11,254 bases of DNA, from contig JAGFXQ010000090.1 of assembly GCA_017861355.1 (NCBI GenBank), positions 1-11,254 of the forward strand, written 5' to 3'. Made by a program: the position numbers and the translations under genes. Shown here in pieces: positions 1 to 5,779 of the stretch. The stretch is from Bacillota bacterium (lineage in GTDB: Bacteria; Bacillota; Clostridia; Lachnospirales; Lachnospiraceae). Numbering within the stretch: the first letter of the stretch is position 1; the number at the start of each line of letters is the position of its first letter. The notes under the pieces were generated by a model, which saw nothing but the letters and a program-made list of their open reading frames with translations, was not told the DNA's origin and did not search any database.

Positions 1-521
1 CTTCGATAGCTAGACGGTACTGTCTTCAATGCTTCCTGCGTATTTCTGGTAATCAGCGGCAATACCATCAGAGATAAGGTAAATGCACCGGTTAATATGG
101 AATACCCCAATTGCAATGTAATTCCAAAGAAGACATAACCAAACAGACCAAAGATGATGGACGGAATTCCCGCCAGTGTCTCTGTCGTAAATTCAATCAA
201 GCTAACTAGTCTACCTGGTTTTGCATACTCGTTTAAGTAAATTGCAGCACCGACACCAAAGGGTACCGCGATTAGCAAGGTAATTATGATGATATATAAC
301 GTATTAACAATATTTCCAGCGATACCAAACGTTCCTTTAATCGCACTGGGGACAGTAGTCAGGAAGGACCAGCTAATTGAGGAAATACCGCGGAATGCGA
401 CGTATCCAACAATACCAGCTAATATAACGATTGAAATCGAGGCACATAAATATATGATGGAATGTACCAATGCATCCAGTGGTCTGTTTTTTCTTTCATA
501 AATACTTCTAGCTGTCGGCAT
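1..521 (-). CDS. pstA: PstA, phosphate ABC transporter permease (partial, C-terminus outside window)
   Basis: One of the two membrane permease subunits of the high-affinity phosphate importer PstSCAB; it forms the channel with PstC. About 173 codons are in the window, reading leftward from ATG at 521-519, and the rest (usual length near 290) lies beyond base 1. Visible: a hydrophobic segment at about residues 21-44, a second at 70-92, and the segment LAGIPSIIFGLFGY (116-129), which closely parallels LAGIPSVVYGLLGI in PstC. The frame is cut at TQEALKTVPSSYR, where the cytoplasmic EAA loop that contacts the ATPase PstB begins. The start overlaps the pstC stop by 14 nt (508-521), and a GGGAGGT ribosome binding site lies inside pstC, so translational coupling is likely. 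Identity is firm from homology to PstC and from context; the missing end cannot be judged. Confidence 0.95.
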   Translation of the reverse strand, partial: MPTARSIYERKNRPLDALVHSIIYLCASISIVILAGIVGYVAFRGISSISWSFLTTVPSAIKGTFGIAGNIVNTLYIIIITLLIAVPFGVGAAIYLNEYAKPGRLVSLIEFTTETLAGIPSIIFGLFGYVFFGITLQLGYSILTGAFTLSLMVLPLITRNTQEALKTVPSSYR

Positions 522-1446
522 TCTTCTTACCTCCCTTCATAATCTTGTTTAATACAAGATTGATTATCATGATAAAGGAGAACAATACCAAACCAATTGT
601 GAACAATACTCTCTTATGTGTATCCGCCGCATAGGACATTTCACTAACAACTGCGGTGGTTAAGAATCGAACAGAATTAAAAGGAAGCGGCACATTTGCT
701 CCGTTACCTGCAACCAAGCTGATCGCCATAGCTTCACCGATCGCTCTGCCGACCCCTAACACAATTGCCGTTACGATACCCGACTTTGCTGCCGGAATAA
801 GTACTTTAAAGATTGTCTGGATATGAGTAGCTCCCAAAGCCAGTGAAGCCTGCTTATAATGCTTTGGTACCGCTTTTAATGCAGATTCACTGATATTGAT
901 CACCGTCGGAAGTATCATAACTGCGAGTACAAGTACTGCAGAGATCAGATTAGAACCACCGGTAAATTGATGAGCCGGATCATTTTTAAAGATCGTCATT
1001 TCTAATTTATAGATAATTGGATTAAGAATGAGTATACCGAGTAGTCCGTAAACTACAGAAGGAATTCCAGCTAATAATTCAACTGCCGGCTTCACAATAC
1101 CCGCCAGTCGCTTCGGTGCTGTCTCTGCTAAGAATACTGCGGTCATAACACCAATAGGAACACCAATCAATATTGCCATAGAGGTACCAATGATTGATGT
1201 AAGAATAACATAGAGGATACCATAACTAGGATCGGCTGCTGTCGGTGCCCAAGTTGTACTGAATAGGATGTCAACCAAACCCACCTCGAAGATAGCCGGC
1301 GTTCCGCTGATTATCATATATAGGGAAATGGAGAATACAGCGAGAACTGCAAAAAATGCACAAATGATAAATATCACTGCTGCAACCTTCTCCACTGTAT
1401 TTTTCGTATTATAGCCTCCCATGATGGAAAAACTTTTATCACTCAT
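508..1446 (-). CDS. pstC: PstC, phosphate ABC transporter permease
   Basis: Inner-membrane permease partner of PstA in the phosphate importer, 312 aa, a normal length. Residues 20-46 form the first transmembrane helix, followed by an extracytoplasmic segment, then helices around 75-107, 120-145, 167-187, 222-246 and 277-300. The segment LAGIPSVVYGLLGI (125-138) is typical of Pst permeases. The EAA-type loop that docks on PstB is at about 198-219 (QASLALGATHIQTIFKVLIP). The start ATG at 1446-1444 follows GGAGGAA at good spacing. It lies downstream of pstS in the same direction with a 159-nt gap containing two hairpins, and overlaps pstA at its 3' end. Induction with pstS under phosphate limitation is inferred from the upstream Pho box. 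Confidence 0.97.
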   Translation of the reverse strand: MSDKSFSIMGGYNTKNTVEKVAAVIFIICAFFAVLAVFSISLYMIISGTPAIFEVGLVDILFSTTWAPTAADPSYGILYVILTSIIGTSMAILIGVPIGVMTAVFLAETAPKRLAGIVKPAVELLAGIPSVVYGLLGILILNPIIYKLEMTIFKNDPAHQFTGGSNLISAVLVLAVMILPTVINISESALKAVPKHYKQASLALGATHIQTIFKVLIPAAKSGIVTAIVLGVGRAIGEAMAISLVAGNGANVPLPFNSVRFLTTAVVSEMSYAADTHKRVLFTIGLVLFSFIMIINLVLNKIMKGGKKNADS

Positions 1447-1459
1447 ATATTTCCTCCAT

Positions 1460-1478
1460 GATGGCGCTCCGCGCCATC
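1460..1478 (-). promoter_or_regulatory. Hairpin beside the pstC ribosome binding site
   Basis: A perfect 8-bp GC-rich stem (GATGGCGC / GCGCCATC) with a 3-nt loop in the pstC leader, ending only a few bases upstream of the GGAGGAA ribosome binding site. It leaves the site itself unpaired. It may protect a processed 5' end or tune pstC translation; there is no U-run, so it does not look like a terminator. The role is inferred. Confidence 0.5.
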
Positions 1479-1514
1479 TCTAACAATTTCTAAAAACTAA
1501 CATGATTTTATTAC

Positions 1515-1576
1515 AAGAAGAATTCTTCCTTAACCGGTAGATGGAACTTTTTATCGAAAAGGAAGAAATTCTTCTT
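1515..1576 (-). repeat. Long inverted repeat between pstS and pstC (attenuator or mRNA-stability stem)
   Basis: In the minus-strand transcript AAGAAGAATTTCTTCCTT (1576-1559) pairs with AAGGAAGAATTCTTCTT (1531-1515), giving 17 bp with one bulged base and a 27-nt loop. It sits about 30 nt after the pstS stop. Only a weak, interrupted T-run follows, so readthrough into pstC is expected. Stems here in binding-protein transporter operons commonly stabilise the 5' message so that the binding protein outnumbers the permeases; that role is inferred in this case. Confidence 0.65.
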
Positions 1577-1605
1577 ATCTATATTATCATTAATTCCAAA
1601 TTTAT

Positions 1606-2475
1606 TTAGTCTACTGTGATTAATCCGATACTCTTGATCAATTCCTTGCCTTCATCAGACTTAAGATAGTCGAACAAAGCCTGAACCTCTTTGCTTTGTG
1701 TTGATATCTCACCTTTGGTAGCCATTACGAAAGGACGGCTTAACAGGTAGGTTCCTGCTTTGATATTCTCTTCTGTCGGTTGAACTCCATCAACATTTGA
1801 TGCAATAACCGTATCATCTACGATATCAAGGGATACATATCCGATTGCTCCGGGTGTAGAAGTGACCTTAGCCATGACACCACCGGTACTATTAATTTCG
1901 TTTGAATATTTACATTTATCTTCGATACCTAAGAGTTCTTCGAAAGCGCCCCTCGTACCGGAACCTGCTTCTCTACCTACTACTACGATCGGTTGATCTG
2001 CACCGCCAACTGCACTCCAGTTGTTAATGGCGCCGGTGTAGATCTGAACCAACTGATCTTTTGTAATATTGGTAACTGTATTTGCTTTATCAAGGATCAC
2101 TGCGATACCATCAATTGCAACGATATTCTCGACAGCGCCGGAGCTTTTCTCGGTATCCTTTAAATTTCTGGATGCATTTCCGATATTAACCGTTCCTGCT
2201 AATACTGCTTCAATTCCTGCGGAAGATCCGATGAACTCAGGTGAGATTGTTACACCGGGGTATTTTGCCATAAAGGCTTCCGCTACAACATTTGCCAGCT
2301 TCTCCATAGAGGTTGATCCCGCCATGGTGATCGTGCCCTTTAAATCGCTACTGCTTTCGGAACCACTACTTGTATTTGTATTTGAATTATCTTCACTTTT
2401 CTTTCCACATGCGCTTAATACGCTTACTGTTAACAAACTTACTAATAATAAAGCTGCTAATTTTTTTATTCTCAT
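1606..2475 (-). CDS. pstS: PstS, phosphate-binding lipoprotein
   Basis: Extracytoplasmic solute-binding protein that captures inorganic phosphate and delivers it to PstCA. I start it at ATG 2475-2473, giving 289 aa, because AAGGAG stands at proper spacing there and a classical lipoprotein signal follows at once. The signal is MRIKK, a hydrophobic run, then lipobox LSAC with lipidated Cys23. A longer reading 14 codons upstream adds a charged extension with no ribosome binding site. A Ser/Asn-rich linker (about 27-44) precedes the mature domain. Phosphate-contact motifs are AGSTSM (52-57) and GREAGSGTRGAFEEL (167-181). First gene of the pst operon, under a Pho box. Without a search I cannot exclude another PstS-like phosphate binder, but the gene order makes PstS firm. 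Confidence 0.97.
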   Translation of the reverse strand: MRIKKLAALLLVSLLTVSVLSACGKKSEDNSNTNTSSGSESSSDLKGTITMAGSTSMEKLANVVAEAFMAKYPGVTISPEFIGSSAGIEAVLAGTVNIGNASRNLKDTEKSSGAVENIVAIDGIAVILDKANTVTNITKDQLVQIYTGAINNWSAVGGADQPIVVVGREAGSGTRGAFEELLGIEDKCKYSNEINSTGGVMAKVTSTPGAIGYVSLDIVDDTVIASNVDGVQPTEENIKAGTYLLSRPFVMATKGEISTQSKEVQALFDYLKSDEGKELIKSIGLITVD

Positions 2476-2559
2476 CTTTTTATTCTCCTTATATTTTCTC
2501 GCATCTTCTTTGTACAATATAAAAATATCATTTACTTAAAATACCTGATACCATGATTC

Positions 2560-2587
2560 TGTATAGTTTTTGTAAAATCTATGTAAA
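2560..2587 (-). promoter_or_regulatory. Pho box upstream of pstS
   Basis: Read on the minus strand, three direct hexamers TTTACA, TTTACA and TATACA are spaced exactly 11 bp start to start. This matches the PhoP/PhoB box of Firmicutes (TT(A/T/C)ACA repeats about one helical turn apart). The array ends about 84 bp upstream of the pstS start. The -10 element is not certain; candidates are TATCAG, preceded by TGG, or TATTTT, 9 and 16 nt further downstream. It predicts induction by phosphate starvation through PhoPR. Confidence 0.75.
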
Positions 2588-2705
2588 CTTCATCGGGTTT
2601 TTAATAATTTATTTAATCTAGCCAAGTTATCTTCCAGTTAAGCAGCATATGCTCTCTGAGTAGTGCGCTTTTTATGTAATCGGATGCAATTCCTTATTAC
2701 ATACA

Positions 2706-2733
2706 AAAATACTGCATTCTCATGCAGTATTTT
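2706..2733 (-). terminator. Intrinsic terminator after tRNA-Arg
   Basis: A perfect 12-bp stem AAAATACTGCAT / ATGCAGTATTTT with a 4-nt loop. On the minus strand it is followed by further T residues (TTTTTGT), 25 nt beyond the tRNA 3' end. It isolates the tRNA unit from the pstS promoter just downstream. The AT-rich symmetry could allow weaker action on the other strand. Confidence 0.75.
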
Positions 2734-2758
2734 AATTTGCTAAATATTATGAAGTGAA

Positions 2759-2830
2759 CACCCCCAGCAGGAATCGAACCTGCAACTAGCCCTTAGGAGG
2801 GGCTTATTATATCCATTTAACTATGAGGGC
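2759..2830 (-). tRNA. tRNA-Arg, anticodon CCT
   Basis: A 72-nt cloverleaf. The acceptor stem GCCCTCA pairs with TGGGGGT (G1-U72 and one internal G-U wobble), with discriminator G. The D-stem is GTTA/TAAT with loop AATGGATA. The anticodon stem is AGCCC/GGGCT with loop CTCCTAA, giving anticodon CCT (complement of 2795-2797), which reads the AGG arginine codon. The variable loop is AGTT, and the T-stem GCAGG/CCTGC has loop TTCGATT. The 3' CCA is not encoded (TTC follows), so it must be added by nucleotidyltransferase. It is a single-gene unit with its own promoter and terminator. Confidence 0.96.
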
Positions 2831-2891
2831 ACTGTACTTTATATCATTAACATGCATTCCATAATGGAGTAACCACGCACGCAACGTAACT

Positions 2892-2920
2892 ATTCTACTA
2901 TTTCCTGCCTGCTAAGTCAA
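2892..2920 (-). promoter_or_regulatory. Sigma-A promoter for tRNA-Arg
   Basis: Minus strand: TTGACT at 2920-2915, a 17-bp spacer, then TAGAAT at 2897-2892. Each hexamer matches the sigma-A consensus at 5 of 6 positions with ideal spacing. The start would fall near 2885, leaving a leader of about 55 nt before the tRNA. The -35 lies just beyond the DUF3881 stop codon. Confidence 0.8.
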
Positions 2921-2937
2921 TAATCGAATGAAAAAAA

Positions 2938-3831
2938 TCAATCCTTTGGCTGTTCAGAAAAGCCGATATTACCCTGCATCCAGATATTTCCCTTGAATCT
3001 TCTTCCTACCATTGGTTCACCAAGAAGATCCTTCTTATTGATGCATAGGCGGAAGGTGATATCATTACAAACCAATTGCAGGTCATATACTTCTTCCTTC
3101 GTATAAGTATTTACAATCTCATTACATTCCATAATCGTTGAAATGACACTGTAATTATCCGATTCTGAACCAAAGGGAATAAAAGAGGTATCCACGATGG
3201 AATAGACATCTTCTTTCTTTGCTCTTCTTGATATCATTGCATATGTGTCAATGTCATCAATCGTTAAGCTGTCAATCGCATCCTGATTACCTTTTTTTGC
3301 TTCTGCAATCAGATTATTACGATATTTTGTCTCCGCACTAATGTTACGAACCTGCACCTCATCCATCTCAATCGGAAGTAGAATTCTTCCCTCTAAAGAC
3401 AACGCGGCAAGTGTTATCGGAAAAGAAGTTCCCATGGGCATATTCTGATTTTTCTTCTCCAGATATTCAATCACATTCTGAAGATAGAAGATCAGAGACA
3501 CTCCAATTCGAAAATCATCACACATTCCGGTGTATGCATCAGAATCGACTTTCTTATTAATTCCGACCTCTTCTCTGGTGCTGACAAATAAACCATTTAA
3601 ACTTGGAAAATAGTGCTCCATATGAAATTTATTATTTTCATCGTACTCACCACGGACGGTTAACCCTAATCCGTCTCCGTACTCCGTTGTTATCTCCGCT
3701 ACACTGGTATTGTTATTTATCTGAAGGGTACGCTTTTTCTTCGGCTGTTCTAAAACATGATCCATTAACTGTTCTAAATCTGTTCTGCTATTTATGTTGC
3801 TAAATCCTATTGCTCTCAAATAACTATGCAT
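2938..3831 (-). CDS. DUF3881 family protein, function unknown
   Basis: A soluble protein of 297 aa that resembles the DUF3881 family found in Clostridia, especially Lachnospiraceae; the assignment is from recognition of sequence style, not a search. There is no signal peptide and no convincing transmembrane segment. Visible traits are an N-terminal MHSYLRAIGFS opening, a polar middle with EYGDGLGLTVRGEYDE (about 50-65), a helical stretch with paired lysines near 112-128 (LIFYLQNVIEYLEKK), and a C-terminal part rich in acidic and aromatic residues. Start ATG 3831-3829 follows GGAAGTG, a moderate ribosome binding site. It is a single gene between a candidate small RNA and tRNA-Arg, so context gives no job. 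I propose no biochemical role. Confidence 0.85.
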   Translation of the reverse strand: MHSYLRAIGFSNINSRTDLEQLMDHVLEQPKKKRTLQINNNTSVAEITTEYGDGLGLTVRGEYDENNKFHMEHYFPSLNGLFVSTREEVGINKKVDSDAYTGMCDDFRIGVSLIFYLQNVIEYLEKKNQNMPMGTSFPITLAALSLEGRILLPIEMDEVQVRNISAETKYRNNLIAEAKKGNQDAIDSLTIDDIDTYAMISRRAKKEDVYSIVDTSFIPFGSESDNYSVISTIMECNEIVNTYTKEEVYDLQLVCNDITFRLCINKKDLLGEPMVGRRFKGNIWMQGNIGFSEQPKD

Positions 3832-3917
3832 TATATCACTTCCAATCTATCCAATCCTAACAAAAGGCTTAAGTTATTATATTCTATAAACTCCAGCCTA
3901 GTTTCATGTAATAATTA

Positions 3918-3946
3918 TTTATATCATATTTTACTACTGTGCGCAA
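3918..3946 (-). promoter_or_regulatory. Possible promoter of the DUF3881 gene
   Basis: Minus strand: TTGCGC (3946-3941), 17 bp, then TATAAA (3923-3918) preceded by TGA, an extended -10 arrangement. The -35 matches only 3 of 6, so the call rests on the -10. The start would be about 80 nt upstream of the ATG. Confidence 0.4.
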
Positions 3947-4029
3947 GTAGCATATATGCGGGAATACAGCACTTTCCTTCGCTTTCCTACATTGATCCGA
4001 AAATTTATTCTCAGTAATATGATTCTTAC

Positions 4030-4084
4030 ACAAAAAACAGCTATCATTCAAAGATTCTATTGATCAGCATCTGTGAATGATAGC
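4030..4084 (-). terminator. Intrinsic terminator with U6 run
   Basis: Minus strand: GCTATCATTCA (4084-4074) pairs perfectly with TGAATGATAGC (4050-4040) over 11 bp, with a 23-nt loop, followed by TGTTTTTTG. It ends transcription from the HD-GYP gene and/or from the candidate small RNA. The large loop is unusual for a plain terminator. Confidence 0.7.
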
Positions 4085-4271
4085 CTAAGCCGCAGTAATT
4101 CTCTATGACTGAATTAAATCCGGATTAAAATAGATCGATTGTCCCTAATCCACGCCCTTGCAAGAAATATCCTCGAAATTCCACTGTTTCCTCGGTTCAT
4201 CCACACAGGGTGTGAGATTTGTAAAATATGCTCTTCCCAAAGGGGAAGCCTCAATTGAAATGTGTGGCTTC
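4030..4271 (-). ncRNA. Candidate small non-coding RNA of no recognised family
   Basis: Minus-strand unit of about 240 nt with a promoter-like pair just upstream and an intrinsic terminator at its end, and no credible reading frame inside. The 5' part has several competing helices. GGAAGCC (4272-4266) can pair with GGCTTCC (4250-4244). CTTCCC (4248-4243) can instead pair with GGGAAG (4238-4233). CCACACA (4267-4261) can pair with TGTGTGG (4207-4201). Further in, GGATTA and TAATCC can form a 6-bp stem. It does not match the tRNA, tmRNA, SRP RNA, RNase P or c-di-GMP riboswitch patterns I know; a 6S-like RNA is possible but I could not build the expected long hairpin. Alternatives are a 3' untranslated region of the HD-GYP gene or a long leader of the DUF3881 gene. 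Confidence 0.4.
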
Positions 4272-4276
4272 CTTAT

Positions 4277-4304
4277 ATTATAGATCGTCTCTATAACGTG
4301 TCTA
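4277..4304 (-). promoter_or_regulatory. Candidate promoter of the small RNA
   Basis: Minus strand: TAGACA (4304-4299), a 16-bp spacer, then a perfect TATAAT (4282-4277). It overlaps the last codons of the HD-GYP gene, and a start near 4271 would begin the RNA with the first GGAAGCC helix arm. The match to consensus is good (5/6 and 6/6), but AT-rich sequence gives such hits by chance. Confidence 0.5.
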
Positions 4305-5358
4305 ATGTGTCTGTTATAAATAAGGTTAGCTCATTTGTCAGATTCTTCTCTATCCAATTCTCCGGTTTCTTACCTTCATGATCCTCAACAATTCGAATCA
4401 CGGGCCTTGTGGGGCACTGTGGATTCTGCCGGAGCACAATACCAACCTCACCTTCGTTCGTTCTTACAAGCATACCGGTAGGATAGGCAGCAACCGAATC
4501 AACAAATGCCTTCACCACACTAAAATCAAAAAGTACTCCAGCCTGACTTACAATATAATCAATCGCATCATGTACCTTCATCTTTGTAATAAAGTTGCCA
4601 TATACTCTACTGTCAAACTCGTCGCAAACTGCTGCTATTCTACTCCCAATCTTAATTCGTTCTTCTTTGAGACGAAATGGATATCCGCTGCCATTAATCC
4701 TCTCGTGATGACTGATTATAATATCCTTCGCCGTCGCAGAGAGCCATCCCATTTTCTCTATCGCTGTATATCCATAGATAATATGTTTCTTAATCTCTCT
4801 TTTTTCTTTCTCAGAACAGGTGTCCAAATTAAGCTTGTAGTATTCCGGACTGATATAAGTAAACCCAATATCATGTAGTAGGCAGCCTATCGCTATTTCT
4901 CTAATCTTTGATTTTGGTAGCTTTAATCGAAAAGCAAGAATAACCGATAATGCGCATACATTCAAAGAATGGGAGTAAGTTAGATCGCTTTTATCACGGA
5001 TGCTGGACAGGTTATAGATAACCTCCGGCTCATTCATGATATCGAGAATAATCTCATCAGCAACTACTTTAATATCCTCAAGTTCACCCTCATCATGATA
5101 AGAGTACTTCACCAGCAGATTCCTAACCGCATCCTGGCATTGTTCCTTTATCTGAAAGTCGAGACTGTTCGTAAGATTAACTCCCTTACTAAGGTCGTCC
5201 TCAACATACAAGTACTCTATGTTTAATTCTTTCAGTCTCTTCACATATTCTGTTTTTATTATTGTGCCAGCGGGTAATAGCAACGAATTATTCATACTGA
5301 ATACATCTTTTGCAAGCAATTCGTCACCCTTAACCGAATCTAAAGAGATAATTCTCAT
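4291..5358 (-). CDS. HD-GYP domain protein, probable cyclic-di-GMP phosphodiesterase
   Basis: Cytoplasmic protein of 355 aa from ATG 5358-5356, chosen because AAGGAG precedes it at 8 nt; a 15-codon upstream extension lacks a site. Residues 1-60 form a small N-terminal domain common in clostridial HD-GYP proteins (LLPAGTIIKTEYVKRLKEL). The HD-GYP core runs about 115-290: H130, HD pair 162-163 in LLHDIG, H192, HH 217-218, GSGYP 223-227, and D246/D249 in CDEFDSRVY. These are the metal ligands and signature of enzymes that hydrolyse cyclic-di-GMP. The residue after HDIG is Phe, where most family members have Lys. A C-terminal tail (about 293-355, TGMLVRTNEGEVGIVL) resembles that of other Firmicutes HD-GYP proteins. 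There is no receiver or membrane segment, so its input signal is unknown. It diverges from adhE. Catalytic activity is inferred, not certain. Confidence 0.88.
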   Translation of the reverse strand: MRIISLDSVKGDELLAKDVFSMNNSLLLPAGTIIKTEYVKRLKELNIEYLYVEDDLSKGVNLTNSLDFQIKEQCQDAVRNLLVKYSYHDEGELEDIKVVADEIILDIMNEPEVIYNLSSIRDKSDLTYSHSLNVCALSVILAFRLKLPKSKIREIAIGCLLHDIGFTYISPEYYKLNLDTCSEKEKREIKKHIIYGYTAIEKMGWLSATAKDIIISHHERINGSGYPFRLKEERIKIGSRIAAVCDEFDSRVYGNFITKMKVHDAIDYIVSQAGVLFDFSVVKAFVDSVAAYPTGMLVRTNEGEVGIVLRQNPQCPTRPVIRIVEDHEGKKPENWIEKNLTNELTLFITDTLDTL

Positions 5359-5676
5359 TATAATCTCCTTCCGGGAAAACACTCCACTATATATATAGTC
5401 CATTATTAGACGTTTTTTTTCAATGATACGATGGAACTACTTATTATATCTAAATAGCAAAATTTTGGGCTTAGTTATTATTCACGCAATAGAAATAATC
5501 AGTTTCAAATTACTCACAACAGCTAATCCGTCATTAAATGCATGTAATAAGAATTATCGCACAATTTTTTATAAATGAATATAGTGTTCTTATGCATAAT
5601 TCCATTGTTTGCAGTATAAAATTACCAATGTTGTATAAATTCAATAGTTTTTGTGGTAATTATGCATATTTTTTGA

Positions 5677-5694
5677 TTGTTATTTTTTTAACAA
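5677..5694 (+). promoter_or_regulatory. Rex operator 1 upstream of adhE
   Basis: TTGTTATTTTTTTAACAA matches the Rex consensus TTGTTAANNNNTTAACAA at 13 of 14 defined positions. It ends 5 bp before the adhE -35. Rex is the NADH-sensing repressor of fermentation genes in Gram-positive bacteria; binding is inferred from the match and from the known adhE regulon. Confidence 0.75.
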
Positions 5695-5699
5695 ATGTA

Positions 5700-5728
5700 T
5701 TTACAAAACTTTTTTTTCATGTTATATT
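5700..5728 (+). promoter_or_regulatory. adhE promoter
   Basis: TTTACA (5700-5705), a 17-bp spacer, then TATATT (5723-5728) preceded by TGT, an extended -10. The start would be near 5735, giving a leader of about 45 nt that includes Rex operator 2. Confidence 0.75.
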
Positions 5729-5743
5729 CATCTCATAACCACT

Positions 5744-5761
5744 GTGTTAATTTTTTAACAA
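5744..5761 (+). promoter_or_regulatory. Rex operator 2, in the adhE leader
   Basis: GTGTTAATTTTTTAACAA matches the Rex consensus at 13 of 14 defined positions, with a perfect 16-bp palindromic core. It lies just downstream of the predicted start and ends a few bases before the AAAGGAGG ribosome binding site (5766-5773). It would block initiation or early elongation. Start-to-start distance from operator 1 is 67 bp. Confidence 0.8.
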
Positions 5762-5779
5762 GTCAAAAGGAGGATTAAT

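Larger units (their letters stand above)
5404..5779. other. Divergent intergenic region between the HD-GYP gene and adhE
   Basis: AT-rich, gene-free control region. The right third holds the adhE promoter and two Rex operators. The left part should hold the HD-GYP promoter; TATAAT occurs on the minus strand at about 5448-5443 with no good -35 partner. The middle has nested dyads: TATGCATAATT (5591-5601) against AATTATGCATA (5658-5668), and AATTACCA (5620-5627) against TGGTAATT (5654-5661). A 66-codon frame over 5538-5738 has no ribosome binding site and looks accidental. Confidence 0.7.

Noticed and set aside
1439..1459. Six-codon minigene overlapping the pstC start (ATG at 1459-1457, TGA at the pstC start)
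   Set aside because: Its ATG immediately precedes and overlaps the pstC ribosome binding site and has none of its own; most likely chance.
2069..2539. 156-codon open frame on the plus strand opposite pstS
   Set aside because: Antisense shadow of pstS; its hydrophobic look comes from the complement of pstS codons.
3993..4252. Small RNA read on the plus strand instead (TTGATC-17-TAATAT near 3993-4021)
   Set aside because: The promoter match is weaker and no stem with a solid T-run follows on that strand, so the minus-strand reading is better.
4378..4878. 166-codon open frame on the plus strand opposite the HD-GYP gene
   Set aside because: It is antisense to a well-supported gene, lacks a ribosome binding site, and its protein is Cys/His/Asn-rich with no domain.
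5538..5738. 66-codon frame upstream of adhE
   Set aside because: No ribosome binding site, and it runs through the adhE promoter and Rex operator 1; a chance AT-rich frame.
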